64,000 bases of DNA, from the NCBI GenBank assembly GCA_047921175.1, contig JBLRWQ010000001.1, positions 46,503 through 110,502 of the forward strand. The letters are read 5' to 3'. The DNA comes from T1Sed10-7 sp047921175 (GTDB lineage: Bacteria; Actinomycetota; Nitriliruptoria; Nitriliruptorales; Nitriliruptoraceae). Shown here one piece after another: positions 17,044 through 25,937 of the stretch. The position numbers were made by a program, and so were the translations under genes. The notes beneath the pieces are model-generated. The model did not search any database. It had not been told where the DNA came from and worked only from the letters and a program-made list of their open reading frames with translations. The stretch's first letter is position 1, and each line of letters begins with the position of its first letter.

Positions 17044-18074
17044 GGGATCGTCCCCACCCGGCCGATCCATTCGGCGTAGAACACCCCGAGCCCGAGCGCG
17101 ACCCCGAGCGCAGCCAGGATCCAGAAGCGCACGATGATGGTGGTCTCCTGCCAGCCGACCAGCTCGAAGTGGTGGTGGATCGGGGCCATGCGGAAGACCC
17201 GCTTCCCGGTGGTGCGGAACACCGCCACCTGGATGATCACCGACAGGGTCTCGGCCACGAACAGCCCACCGAACAGCACGAGCAGCACCTGGGTGTTGGT
17301 CGCCACGGCCATGCCGGCGAGCAGCCCGCCGAGCGCCAGCGAGCCCGTGTCCCCCATGAAGATGCGCGCCGGCGGGGCGTTGTGCCACAGGAAGCCGGCG
17401 CAGGCGGCCGTCACCGCCGCGGCGATGATCGCGAGGTCGAGCGCCTCGGCGGACCCGAGGCCGTAGTCGGCCGAGTTCCGGAACTGCCAGAAGCCGATGA
17501 GGACGTAGGCACCGAACACCAGGGCGGCGGAGCCGGCGGCCAGCCCGTCGAGGCCGTCGGTCAGGTTCACCGCGTTCGACGCCCCCGTCAGCAGCAGGAA
17601 CATCCACAGGATGAAGACCGGGGTGGAGACGTCGAAGGCGAGGTCGCCGACGATCGAGATGTTGCGCGGCAGGCCGGCCACGGCGGGCCCGAGCGTGGCG
17701 AAGGCCACCGCGATCAGGGCCTGCCCGGCGAACTTGGTGGTCTTGTTCAGGCCGAGGTTGCGCTGCATGCGCAGCTTGATGAGGTCGTCGGCGAACCCGA
17801 CCACCGCCATCCCGACGAAGGTGAACAGCACCAGCAGCCCCGCCAGCGTCAGCTGCGCGCTGCCGAGGTGGGCGACCCCGTAGCCGATCACGGCCGCGAG
17901 CACGATGGCGGTGCCGCCCATGGTCGGGGTGCCGGCCTTGGACCGGTGGCTCTGGGGCCCCTCGTCGCGGATCGGCTGCCCGAACCCGCGTGCACGGAAG
18001 TAGGAGATGATCAACGGGGTGCCGACCAGCGCCGCGATGAGCGCGACGGCCGCCCCGATCAGGACCGCGATCAC
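17040..18074 (-). CDS. mraY: Phospho-N-acetylmuramoyl-pentapeptide transferase
   Basis: 344 residues with about ten membrane segments. Transfers phospho-MurNAc-pentapeptide to undecaprenyl phosphate, giving lipid I. G-P-Q-S-H-R-S-K-A-G-T-P-T-M-G-G near residue 40, the Asp motif V-G-F-A-D-D (about 93-98), N-L-T-D-G-L-D-G-L-A near 170 and the C-terminal M-A-P-I-H-H-H-F-E are all intact. Start and stop both lie in 4-base overlaps (murF, murD). Confidence 0.97.
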   Translation of the reverse strand: MIAVLIGAAVALIAALVGTPLIISYFRARGFGQPIRDEGPQSHRSKAGTPTMGGTAIVLAAVIGYGVAHLGSAQLTLAGLLVLFTFVGMAVVGFADDLIKLRMQRNLGLNKTTKFAGQALIAVAFATLGPAVAGLPRNISIVGDLAFDVSTPVFILWMFLLLTGASNAVNLTDGLDGLAAGSAALVFGAYVLIGFWQFRNSADYGLGSAEALDLAIIAAAVTAACAGFLWHNAPPARIFMGDTGSLALGGLLAGMAVATNTQVLLVLFGGLFVAETLSVIIQVAVFRTTGKRVFRMAPIHHHFELVGWQETTIIVRFWILAALGVALGLGVFYAEWIGRVGTIP

Positions 18075-19477
18075 GCGTCCACCTCCGGTCGACGGGCTGC
18101 CAGCAACGTCTCGGTGACCCGCTCCAGGCCGGCGATCCGGGACGCCTTCACGAGCACGACGTCCTCGGGTCGGACCAGCTCGGCCAGCACCGCCCCGGCC
18201 TCCTCGGCGTCCGCCACCTCGGTGACGGCGGCCAGCCCGGCGGCACGCGCGCCACGGGCGAGGTGGCCGGCCTCACCCTCGCGGTCCTGACGGCTGCGGA
18301 CCACGAGCAGGTGGTCGACCCCGAGCTCGGCGCACCGGCCCCCGATGGCGGCGTGCTCCTCGGCAGCGGTGGGACCGAGCTCCGCCATCCAGCCGAGCAC
18401 CGCGATGCGACGGCCGGCACCCTCGATCGCGAGCAGGGTCTCCAGCGCGGCCCGGACCGCCGTGGGGTTGGCGTTGTAGGCGTCGTCGAGCACGGTCACC
18501 CCCGAGGCCTCGACCACGGCCCCGCGCCACGGGGACACGGGCGCCGTGCCGATAGCGGCGGCGGCCGCGGCCAGGTCGACCCCGAGGTGGCCGGCGACGG
18601 CCAGGGCGAACAGCGCGTTGAGGAGCTGGTGGCGGCCCGCCAGGGGCACCTCGACCCGGACGTCACCCCAGGGGGTGACCGCCACCGCCCGCGGCCGGGC
18701 GTGCCGGTCGAGCGCGACCTCCCGGGCGTGGACGTCGGCGTCGGGGCGATCGGTGGCGACCGTCAGCGTGGCGGGGGCGGAGCGGGCCATGGCCGCGACC
18801 CGGGCATCGGCGAGGTGGAGCACCGCGAGACCGTCGTCGGGCAGGGCCTCGACCAGCTCCGCCTTCGCGCTCGCGATGTCCTCGATCGTCCCGAAGATGC
18901 CGAGGTGGACCGCGGCCACCGCGGTCACCACCGAGATGTCGGGCGCCACGATGGGGGCGAGGTCGGCGATGTCCCCGCGATGCCGGGCCCCGATCTCGGC
19001 CACGAGCACCTCGGTGTCGGCCTGCAGCCCGAGCGCGGTCAGCGGGACGCCGAGCTCGTTGTTGTAGGACCCGCGCGCGGCGTGGGTGCGGCGGCCGGCC
19101 GCCACGGCGGCGTAGGTCAGGTCCTTGACGGTGGTCTTGCCGACCGAGCCGGTGATGGCGACCGTGGTCGGCGCGACCCGCTCGCGGACGTGGGTGGCCA
19201 GCGCCCGCAGGGCCCTCCAGCTGTCGTCGACCTGGACGACCGGCACGTCCAGCGGCAGCGCTCGCTCGGCCAGCACCGCGACGGCACCGGCGCGCACCGC
19301 GGCCGCGGCGTGGTCGTGGCCGTCGCCGCTGCCGGTGGCCAGCGCCACGAAGATCGGGCGGCCGGCGGGCACCGCGCGCGAGTCGGTGGCCACGCCGTCG
19401 ATCGGGCCGGCCGGCGGGTCCACGGGTGCCACCGCGTGGACCACGGCGGCGATCTCGGTCAGGTCGAGCCCGATCAC
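18071..19477 (-). CDS. murF: UDP-MurNAc-tripeptide--D-alanyl-D-alanine ligase
   Basis: 468 residues. Adds D-Ala-D-Ala to complete the pentapeptide. The ATP loop reads G-S-V-G-K-T-T-V-K-D near residue 110. Y-N-N-E-L-G-V-P-L-T, E-I-G-A-R-H-R-G-D-I and D-A-Y-N-A-N-P-T-A-V are MurF signatures. 4-base overlaps with murE and mraY. Confidence 0.96.
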   Translation of the reverse strand: MIGLDLTEIAAVVHAVAPVDPPAGPIDGVATDSRAVPAGRPIFVALATGSGDGHDHAAAAVRAGAVAVLAERALPLDVPVVQVDDSWRALRALATHVRERVAPTTVAITGSVGKTTVKDLTYAAVAAGRRTHAARGSYNNELGVPLTALGLQADTEVLVAEIGARHRGDIADLAPIVAPDISVVTAVAAVHLGIFGTIEDIASAKAELVEALPDDGLAVLHLADARVAAMARSAPATLTVATDRPDADVHAREVALDRHARPRAVAVTPWGDVRVEVPLAGRHQLLNALFALAVAGHLGVDLAAAAAAIGTAPVSPWRGAVVEASGVTVLDDAYNANPTAVRAALETLLAIEGAGRRIAVLGWMAELGPTAAEEHAAIGGRCAELGVDHLLVVRSRQDREGEAGHLARGARAAGLAAVTEVADAEEAGAVLAELVRPEDVVLVKASRIAGLERVTETLLAARRPEVDA

Positions 19478-20982
19478 GCCAGCACCTCCTGGCCGGTCAG
19501 GAAGGCCGCGGCGACCTGCCGGTCGTCGAAGGGCACCACACGGTCGGCGAACTCCTGCACGGTCTCGTGCCCCTTGCCGGCGATCAGGACCACGTCGCCG
19601 CGCCGGGCGCGCTGCACGACGGTGCCGATGGCCCGGCGCCGATCGAGCTCGACGACGAGCTCCGCGCCGGCGCCGGCGGCCAGCGCCGACCGTGCACCGG
19701 CCACCACGGCATCCAGGATCGCCTGCGGGTCCTCACGCCGCGGGTTGTCGGAGGTCAGCACGGCGACGTCCGCCGCGGTCGCCGCCGCACCCATCGGTCC
19801 GCGCTTGCCGGCGTCCCGCTCGCCACCGCAGCCGAGCACGAGCAGCAGGCGGCCTCCCGTCGGCAGCGTGGCCCGCAGGGTGTCGAGCACCGTGGTCACC
19901 GCCTCGGGGGTGTGGGCGTAGTCGACGAAGACCTGCGGCCCGTCCGCCACCTCGACCCGCTCGAGCCGTCCCCGGGCACCCGGCGCGGCCGCCACCCCCT
20001 GCGCCGCCACCTCGGCGTCCACACCCGCGAGCACCGCCGCCAGCACGGCGGTGGCCGCGTTGGCGAGGTTGAACCGGCCCGGCAGCGAGGTCCGCACCAC
20101 CACGTCGCCGACCGGCCCGCCCACGAGGCGGGCCCGTCCCCCCGCGAGGTCCACCACGGGATCCACGATCGTCACCGCCGCCGCACGGTCGGCCCGCTCG
20201 CCGGCCCAGCCGAGCGTGGTGACCGGGATCGCCACGCGCTCGAGCAGCCGATCGGCCCAGGGCCCGTCGAGGAAGACCAGGCCGCGTTCGCTCAGCTGCG
20301 GGGTGAACAGCCGGGCCTTGGCCTCCAGGTAGCGCTGCATGCTCCCGTGCCAGTCGAGGTGGTCCTGGGACAGGTTGGTGTACACCGCCACCGCGAAGCG
20401 GGTCCCATCGACCCGGTGGAGGTCCAGCCCGTGGCTGGAGACCTCCGCGGCCACCGCGTCCACCCCGCGACGGTGCATGCGCCGCAGCAGCCGCTGCAGG
20501 TCCGGACCCTCGGGGGTCGTGCGCAGTCCGGGGACCGACTCGCCGTGGATGCGGGTCTCGATCGTGCCGATCACGCCGGTCCCGATCCCGGCCGCGGCGA
20601 AGGCCCCCTCCACCAGGCTCGACACCGTGGTCTTGCCGTTGGTCCCGGTGGTGCCGACGATGGTCAGCTCGCGGCTCGGATGGCCGTGGACCACCGCGGC
20701 TGCCGGCCCCATCGCCTGGCGAACGCTCGGTACCACCACCTGGGGCACCTCGACGTCCAGGGGCCGCTCCACGAGCGCGGCGACCGCCCCGGCCGCGACG
20801 GCCTCGGGGACGTGGTCGTGGCCGTCGGTACGCGCGCCGGGGACGGCACAGAACAGCCAGCCGGGCCGGACCTGCCGGCTGTCATGGGTGGCGTCGACCA
20901 GGACGGGCTCAGCGGCTGTGGGCCCGGCGCGACCGACCGCGGCCGGTAGGGACGCGGCCACCTCGGCCAAGGTCGCGCTCAC
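19474..20982 (-). CDS. murE: UDP-MurNAc-L-Ala-D-Glu--2,6-diaminopimelate ligase
   Basis: 502 residues. Adds the third peptide residue. The ATP loop is G-T-N-G-K-T-T-V near residue 112, S-S-H-G-L-D-L is present, and near 411 the sequence reads D-N-P-R-R-E-D-P. The D-N-P-R motif is the meso-diaminopimelate recognition motif, against D-N-P-A in lysine-adding enzymes, so the wall is predicted to be meso-DAP type. The start is GTG 20982. It is the first gene after a 154-base gap from ftsI, the only break in coupling between ftsL and ftsQ. Confidence 0.96.
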   Translation of the reverse strand: MSATLAEVAASLPAAVGRAGPTAAEPVLVDATHDSRQVRPGWLFCAVPGARTDGHDHVPEAVAAGAVAALVERPLDVEVPQVVVPSVRQAMGPAAAVVHGHPSRELTIVGTTGTNGKTTVSSLVEGAFAAAGIGTGVIGTIETRIHGESVPGLRTTPEGPDLQRLLRRMHRRGVDAVAAEVSSHGLDLHRVDGTRFAVAVYTNLSQDHLDWHGSMQRYLEAKARLFTPQLSERGLVFLDGPWADRLLERVAIPVTTLGWAGERADRAAAVTIVDPVVDLAGGRARLVGGPVGDVVVRTSLPGRFNLANAATAVLAAVLAGVDAEVAAQGVAAAPGARGRLERVEVADGPQVFVDYAHTPEAVTTVLDTLRATLPTGGRLLLVLGCGGERDAGKRGPMGAAATAADVAVLTSDNPRREDPQAILDAVVAGARSALAAGAGAELVVELDRRRAIGTVVQRARRGDVVLIAGKGHETVQEFADRVVPFDDRQVAAAFLTGQEVLA

Positions 20983-21100
20983 GGGGGTCCTGGGTCTCGT
21001 CGTCCGGTGGGAAGGCCACGATCGGGGCCCGGCCGGTGCCGTCCGGGCTGCCGCGGGAGCCTAACGGGGGGCACCCGGCCCCTCGTGGAGGCCACGCGCC

Positions 21101-21128
21101 CGGGTGGCCGGGGCCGGGTGGCCGGGGC
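21101..21128. repeat. 14-bp tandem duplication in the ftsI-murE gap
   Basis: CGGGTGGCCGGGGC occurs twice in a row (21101-21114 and 21115-21128) immediately downstream of ftsI, in the 154-base gap before murE. The stretch is extremely GC-rich with several GG/CC runs that could form stems. No U-tract follows, so a classical terminator is not indicated. Confidence 0.7.
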
Positions 21129-21136
21129 CGGACGGG

Positions 21137-23029
21137 TCAGTCCGACGTCGGCCCGGACGCTTCCTCGTCCGCAGCCTCCTCCTCGCGGCGCGCGTGCTCC
21201 TCGCGCTGCTCCGCGGCCAGCCGCACGGCCGTGGCCACGTCCGCGCCGGCGTCGTCCCGCGGCACCCGGAGCGCATGCAGCGCCGCCTCCATCACCTCGC
21301 CGCCGACCGGGGCGGCGGTCGCACCACCGTAGATCGGGTACGGCTCGTCCACCATCACCGCGACGACCACCCGGGGGTCGTGCGCCGGCGCCATGCCGAC
21401 GAAGGTCCCCACGTAGTCGTCGGTGTAGCCGACGCGGTCCGTCGCGGGCTTGCGGGCCGTGCCGGTCTTCCCGGCCATGCGGTAGCCGTCGATGCGTGCC
21501 CGGGTCCCGGTCCCACGCTCGCCGTGGATCACCTGCTCGAGCATGGTCCGGACCGACCGCGCGGTCGTGGCGGAGACGACCTGTGCCCCGCCGGTGCTGG
21601 GTCGGGTGGTGACCCGGCCGTCCTCGCCCACGGTGCCGAGCACCAGCCTCGGGTCCATCGCCACGCCGTCGTTGGCGAGGGTCGCGTAGCTGGTGGCCAG
21701 CTGCAGCAGCGACACGGCCACCCCGTGGCCGATCGAGATGGTCGGCAGCGAGGTCCCCCACCAGTCCTCGTGCGCCATCAGCAGCCCGCCCGACTCCCCG
21801 GGGAAGCCGAGCGCGGTCGGCCGCCCGTAGCCGAAGGCGCGCAGGTAGCCCTCGAGACGCTCGGGTCCGAGCTCCTCGGCGACCATGATCGTGCCGACGT
21901 TGCTGGACCGCTCGATCATCTCGGTGACGGTCCAGGGTGCGGTCTGGTGGCGGTAGGCGTCGGTGAACGTGGAGCCCGCGACCCGGATGGAGTCGGACAG
22001 CACCAGCGTCGAGGTGGGCGTGACGACGCCCTCCTCGATGGCAGCCGCGAACGTCAGCGCCTTCTGGGTGGAGCCCGGCTCGAACACGTCGGTGACCACC
22101 CGGTTGCGACGGTCCTCGGGGCTCTCGTCACCGCGGCGGTTCGGGTCGAAGCCGGGGGCGCTGGCCATCGCGAGCACGTCTCCGGTCCCGACCTCGAGCA
22201 CGACGACGCTGGCGCCGATCGCGTCGTAACGCTCGAGCGCGGAGGCGGCGGCCTGCTCGGCGACGTGCTGGATGTCGCGGTCGAGGGTCAGGACGAGGTC
22301 GGTCCCGACCTCGGGCGGCGCCAGCTCGCGGATGCCGGAGGCGATGTCGAGCCCTCCGGGAGCCCGTTCCAGCAGCAGGGTGCCCGGCCGGCCCGCCAGG
22401 ACCCCGTCGAAGACGGACTCGAGCCCTTGCAGGCCGTGGCCGTCGATATCGGTGAACCCGACCACCTGGCCGGCCAGCGGACCCGCGGGGTAGAGCCGTT
22501 GGGGCTCGGTCAGCACCCCGATCCCCGGCAGACCCAGCTCACGGACCGCCACCCCCACCTCGTGGGGCAGCTGCCGCGCCAGGTACACGAAGTGCCGGTC
22601 CTGCTCGAGCCGCTCGGCGATCGCCGCCGGCTCCTGCCCGAGCACCGGGCCGAGCGCCCCCGCGACCGCGTCCACATCGCCGGCCGCCGGCAGCGCCCGG
22701 CCGTCGGGGGTCTCAGACGCCCGGAACGCCCGGGGGTCGGCGTACACGGTCGCCGCCTGCACCGAGGTGGCGAGCACGTCGCCGTCGCGGTCGTAGATGC
22801 GGCCGCGGGCAGCAGGCAGCTCGATCGTGCGGGCCCGCTGGCGTTCGCTGATCGCCGCCAGCTCGGCCGCCTCGACGACCTGGATGTCGACCAGCTTGAC
22901 GGTCGTGGCCAGGACCAGCAGGACGAAGATCGCCAGCGTCCAGCGGATGCGCCGGATCGCGAGCTGCTCACCCGAGGCCAACGCGCTGCGGGCGGGACGT
23001 CGGGTCCGGGTCACGACGGGGCGGCGCAT
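21137..23029 (-). CDS. ftsI: Septal transpeptidase FtsI (class B PBP3)
   Basis: 630 residues. One membrane anchor (about 29-46) is followed by the dimerisation domain with R-G-R-I-Y-D-R-D-G near 75-83 and the transpeptidase domain. Active-site motifs are all present: S-T-Q-K (Ser320), S-S-N (375-377) and K-T-G-T (521-524). There is no PASTA domain. It crosslinks septal peptidoglycan in partnership with FtsW. ATG 23029 lies 3 bases after the ftsL-like stop. Confidence 0.97.
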   Translation of the reverse strand: MRRPVVTRTRRPARSALASGEQLAIRRIRWTLAIFVLLVLATTVKLVDIQVVEAAELAAISERQRARTIELPAARGRIYDRDGDVLATSVQAATVYADPRAFRASETPDGRALPAAGDVDAVAGALGPVLGQEPAAIAERLEQDRHFVYLARQLPHEVGVAVRELGLPGIGVLTEPQRLYPAGPLAGQVVGFTDIDGHGLQGLESVFDGVLAGRPGTLLLERAPGGLDIASGIRELAPPEVGTDLVLTLDRDIQHVAEQAAASALERYDAIGASVVVLEVGTGDVLAMASAPGFDPNRRGDESPEDRRNRVVTDVFEPGSTQKALTFAAAIEEGVVTPTSTLVLSDSIRVAGSTFTDAYRHQTAPWTVTEMIERSSNVGTIMVAEELGPERLEGYLRAFGYGRPTALGFPGESGGLLMAHEDWWGTSLPTISIGHGVAVSLLQLATSYATLANDGVAMDPRLVLGTVGEDGRVTTRPSTGGAQVVSATTARSVRTMLEQVIHGERGTGTRARIDGYRMAGKTGTARKPATDRVGYTDDYVGTFVGMAPAHDPRVVVAVMVDEPYPIYGGATAAPVGGEVMEAALHALRVPRDDAGADVATAVRLAAEQREEHARREEEAADEEASGPTSD

Positions 23030-23032
23030 CGC

Positions 23033-23473
23033 TCAGCGCTCCGAGGAGAGCAGCGGCTTGAGCGGGTCCGCCGGGGCCGCCGGGGTCCTGGCCGCCGGGA
23101 CCAGCGCGTCCGCAGGCAGCGTGCGCTCCAGGGTCAGGTGCCGCACGGGCCCGGGCGGCACCATGCCGAGCTCGACGGCCGCGGCGCGTACGCGCGCCGG
23201 GTCCTCGAGCCGTGCCACGTCGGCGATCAGCTGCGCGTGGACCCGTTCGGCATCGGCGACGTGGGCCTCGAGCGCCCGGGCCTCGACGGACGCCCCCGCG
23301 GCGAGGGCGTTGAGGGTGACCGCCCCGAAGACCGCCGCACCGAGCACGACGATCCACACCAGCGCGAAGGCCAGGGTGTGTCGGGTCACGGGAGCGTCCA
23401 CCACCCGCAGGTGGCTCAGCGGCTCCGTGGGAGCACGACGGCTGGGACGCAACGGGGCGGTGACAGCGCTCAC
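23033..23473 (-). CDS. ftsL: FtsL-like divisome membrane protein
   Basis: 146 residues: a basic N-terminal tail, one membrane segment (about 32-55, L-A-F-A-L-V-W-I-V-V-L-G-A-A-V-F-G-A-V) and a periplasmic coiled coil with regularly spaced Leu/Val/Ala. E-D-P-A-R-V-R-A-A-A-V-E-L-G-M-V-P-P follows, as in FtsL/septum-formation-initiator proteins. Sequence identity in this family is low, so the name rests on topology, that motif and the position between rsmH and ftsI. The GTG start overlaps the rsmH stop. Confidence 0.85.
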   Translation of the reverse strand: MSAVTAPLRPSRRAPTEPLSHLRVVDAPVTRHTLAFALVWIVVLGAAVFGAVTLNALAAGASVEARALEAHVADAERVHAQLIADVARLEDPARVRAAAVELGMVPPGPVRHLTLERTLPADALVPAARTPAAPADPLKPLLSSER

Positions 23474-24444
23474 GAGCGCTCCTCGGGGGTGCGGCGGACG
23501 GCGCGCAGGCGGGCTGCGGACGCCCGGGGGTTGTGGGCCAGCTCCTCGGGTCCGGGCCGCTCGGGGCGGCGGACGAGGTGCTCGACGAGCGGGGTGGTGC
23601 CGCAGACGCACACGGGCAGCCCCGGCGGGCACGTGCAGGTCGCGGCGGCGGCGGCGAAGGCCCGCTTGACGAGCCGGTCCTCCAGGCTGTGGTAGGCGAG
23701 CACGACGGCCACGCCACCGGGGGCGAGCCGGTCGAGCACCACGGGGAGCACCGCTTCCAGCGCCTCCAGCTCACCGTTGACGGCGATACGCAGGGCCTGG
23801 AAGGTGCGGGTCGCGGGGTGGTGCGTGGCCCGGCGGCGGACCGCGGCGGGCACGGCATCGCGGACCACCTCGGCGAGCTGCACCGTGGAGGTGACCGGCC
23901 GGGCCGCGACCACGGCCCGGGCGATGCGCCGGGCCTGCGGCTCCTCCCCGTAGCGGTCGAGGATCCCCGCCAGCGCGGCCGCGTCGAGGTCGTTGACGAG
24001 GTCCGCGGCGGTGGTCGCGAGCGCCGGGTCCATGCGCATGTCCAGCGGCCCGTCGGCCCGGAAGCTGAACCCGCGCTCCGGCCGGTCGACGTGCATCGAG
24101 GAGATGCCGAGGTCGAGCAGCACGCCGCTCACCCGGGTGATGCCGGCAGCATCCAGCACCTCTCCCAGCGCATCGAACCGGGTGCGGACCAGCGTCACCT
24201 CGACGTTCGGGTCGTCGGTGAGGTCGGCGAGGCGCGTCGCGGCCAGGGCGAGCGCGTCAGGATCGCGGTCCAGGCCGAGCAGCCGTGCCGCGCCCTGGTG
24301 GGCCAGCCGCGCCTCGAGCAGCGCACGCGCGTGCCCGCCGGCGCCGAGCGTGGCGTCGACCAGCACGCCGCTCGGCGTGTCGACGAGCAGCTCGGTCACC
24401 CGCTCGAGCAGGACCGGGACGTGGGGGGCCAGCGCGCTCACCAC
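23470..24444 (-). CDS. rsmH: 16S rRNA (cytosine1402-N4)-methyltransferase RsmH
   Basis: 324 residues. SAM-dependent methylation of C1402 in the 16S rRNA decoding centre. H-V-P-V-L-L near residue 8, D-A-T-L-G-A-G-G-H-A-R-A-L-L (SAM loop) near 30-43, L-D-L-G-I-S-S-M-H-V-D near 110 and the C-terminal H-S-L-E-D-R-L-V-K are family hallmarks. Two consecutive GTG codons (24444, 24441) could start it; the second overlaps the mraZ stop as GTGA. The stop overlaps ftsL. Confidence 0.96.
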   Translation of the reverse strand: MVSALAPHVPVLLERVTELLVDTPSGVLVDATLGAGGHARALLEARLAHQGAARLLGLDRDPDALALAATRLADLTDDPNVEVTLVRTRFDALGEVLDAAGITRVSGVLLDLGISSMHVDRPERGFSFRADGPLDMRMDPALATTAADLVNDLDAAALAGILDRYGEEPQARRIARAVVAARPVTSTVQLAEVVRDAVPAAVRRRATHHPATRTFQALRIAVNGELEALEAVLPVVLDRLAPGGVAVVLAYHSLEDRLVKRAFAAAAATCTCPPGLPVCVCGTTPLVEHLVRRPERPGPEELAHNPRASAARLRAVRRTPEERS

Positions 24445-24869
24445 GAGCCCACCCCGAAGGGCCCGTCGAGGTTGGCGAAGGCATCCTCGGCCTGGGTCCG
24501 GTAGGCCTCCCAGGCCGCCCGGTCCCAGATCTCCACCTTCTCGTCCGCACCGTTGACGGTGATGTCACGGTCGAGCTTGGCGTACTCGCGCAGGCGGGGC
24601 GGGATGGTCACGCGACCCTGCGAGTCGGGCTTGTCCTCGTGGGCACCGGCCAGCAGCACGCGCAGGTACCCGCGGGCCCCCTGGTCCTCCCGCGGGAGCT
24701 GGCGCAGCTGCTCGACGCGGCGCTCGAAGGCGGTCAGCGGGAAGACGTCGATGGCGCGGTCCTGGGACGGCACGAACACGAGTCCACTGGACAGGCGGTC
24801 ACGGAAGCGGGCCGGGAGGATCACCCGCCCCTTCACGTCCAGCGTGTGCTGGTGCTCTCCGAGGAACAC
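24438..24869 (-). CDS. mraZ: Transcriptional regulator MraZ
   Basis: 143 residues from GTG 24869, matching the usual actinobacterial MraZ length. Two SpoVT/AbrB-like halves each carry the DNA-contact motif: G-R-V-I-L-P-A-R-F-R near 15-24 and G-R-V-T-I-P-P-R-L-R near 85-94. MraZ autoregulates the dcw operon through repeats in its promoter. The frame is also open from GTG 24941, which would add 24 residues, but that codon lies within the operator repeats close to the predicted transcription start. The canonical V-F-L-G-E-H start is preferred. Confidence 0.93.
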   Translation of the reverse strand: MFLGEHQHTLDVKGRVILPARFRDRLSSGLVFVPSQDRAIDVFPLTAFERRVEQLRQLPREDQGARGYLRVLLAGAHEDKPDSQGRVTIPPRLREYAKLDRDITVNGADEKVEIWDRAAWEAYRTQAEDAFANLDGPFGVGSW

Positions 24870-24932
24870 CCGGCCCCGTCCGTTCCCCGGGTCCGACGAC
24901 CCGACCACCTGTGACCTTCCCCGGATGGGCAG

Positions 24933-24972
24933 GCCCTCCACTTCGCGCCACTCTACGCCCCCCTACCCCACT
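24933..24972 (-). promoter_or_regulatory. MraZ-type operator: four 10-bp units
   Basis: Read on the minus strand, four consecutive 10-mers occupy 24972-24963, 24962-24953, 24952-24943 and 24942-24933: AGTGGGGTAG, GGGGGCGTAG, AGTGGCGCGA and AGTGGAGGGC. Units 1, 3 and 4 begin AGTGG and unit 2 is degenerate. MraZ is known to bind direct repeats of this kind at 10-bp spacing upstream of its own gene. Units 2 and 3 overlap the predicted -10. Confidence 0.8.
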
Positions 24973-24979
24973 CCGTCAA
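24950..24979 (-). promoter_or_regulatory. Predicted dcw operon promoter (Pmra)
   Basis: On the minus strand, -35 TTGACG (24979-24974) is separated by 18 bases from -10 TAGAGT (24955-24950). Initiation would be near 24943. It is interleaved with the MraZ repeats, as expected for autorepression. The rest of the gap to tetR (24980-25120) shows nothing further. Confidence 0.65.
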
Positions 24980-25120
24980 CGATGGCGCGCCCGACCGGCC
25001 CACCAGATGGGCGCAGCACCCCTCCTGCGCCCGTTCCCACCGGTGGAGCGAGGTGGAGGGACCGCCCGACGCCCGCGCGGACCCCGCGTGGTGGACCGGC
25101 GGCCGCCGCGACCGGCGTGC

Positions 25121-25744
25121 CTAGCGCCGGTCGGCCGGCTCCGCCCCGAGCCCGAGCAGGCCACCGACCCACAGGCTGCCGAGGGTGCGGACCAGTGCCT
25201 CGGTGGGGAGGTGATCGGTGGCATGGTGCCGCTGCGTGACGGTGCCCTCGACCATGGCGACGAGGGCGGTCGCGACCAGCACCGGGTCGTGGCCGCTACC
25301 GGCGAGGACCGGGTCGAGGACCTCCGCGACCCGTCGGACGTAGCCGCCGCGGACCTCCCGCAGCCGGTCGGCCACGACCGGGTCGTGTGCCGCGGCCTCG
25401 ATCCAGGCCCGCACGACGTCGGCGTGCTCGGCGAAGGCCGACACGAAACGCCCGATCACCGCGTCGATCGCGCTGGCACCGTCGGGGCCGTCCCAGGGGG
25501 CGTCCACGACCGCCTGGAGCTCGGCTGCGGCGGCGTCGATCAACGCGTCCAGTGCCGCGGCCTTGTTGTCGAAGTAGGTGTAGAAGGTGCCGTGGCTGAC
25601 CCCGGCGGTGGCCACGATGTCCTCGACGCGGGCGGCGACGAACCCGCGGACCGCCACGACCCGGCGCGTGGCCTCGAGCAGGCGCGCGCGGGTGCGGACC
25701 CCCCGGGACGTGCGCGGCATCTCGCCGGCGCCTGCGTCGGCCAC
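25121..25744 (-). CDS. TetR-family transcriptional regulator
   Basis: 207 residues. The N-terminal helix-turn-helix (about 14-60) includes T-R-A-R-L-L-E-A-T and the recognition part V-S-H-G-T-F-Y-T-Y-F-D-N-K. The rest is a helical ligand/dimer domain. It is divergent from the moxR operon; a palindromic operator lies 37 bases upstream of its GTG start, covering the region upstream of its predicted -10 TAGCGT (25774-25769). It probably represses itself and possibly the moxR operon. The ligand is unknown. Confidence 0.9.
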   Translation of the reverse strand: MADAGAGEMPRTSRGVRTRARLLEATRRVVAVRGFVAARVEDIVATAGVSHGTFYTYFDNKAAALDALIDAAAAELQAVVDAPWDGPDGASAIDAVIGRFVSAFAEHADVVRAWIEAAAHDPVVADRLREVRGGYVRRVAEVLDPVLAGSGHDPVLVATALVAMVEGTVTQRHHATDHLPTEALVRTLGSLWVGGLLGLGAEPADRR

Positions 25745-25780
25745 GGCGTTCCCCCTGATCGACGGGAGACGCTACCCCAG

Positions 25781-25800
25781 ACCTGACGTCGACGTCAGGT
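25781..25800. promoter_or_regulatory. 20-bp perfect palindrome, probable TetR operator
   Basis: Half-site ACCTGACGTC followed by its exact reverse complement. It lies between divergent tetR and moxR, 5 to 25 bases upstream of a -10-like TAGCGT for tetR. On the other side a TACCCT (25849-25854) could be the moxR -10. The position suits repression of tetR. Confidence 0.75.
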
Positions 25801-25937
25801 TCGGTCGCCATCGCGAGGCCACCCCGTCGCCGCGACCACGACCGTCGGTACCCTCACCCCGGTCGGGCCGCCGCACGAGGGCCCGCCCGCCCGGCCCGTA
25901 CCGCCGTGGCGGTCCGCGTCCACGACCGGGAGCCGGC

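Noticed and set aside
21101..21128. CRISPR-like or phage-type repeat
   Set aside because: Only two adjoining 14-bp copies and no spacers; a local tandem duplication.
21104..23695. Long plus-strand frame opposite ftsI and ftsL
   Set aside because: Shadow frame of ftsI/ftsL/rsmH; Arg/Gly/His-rich with no domain.
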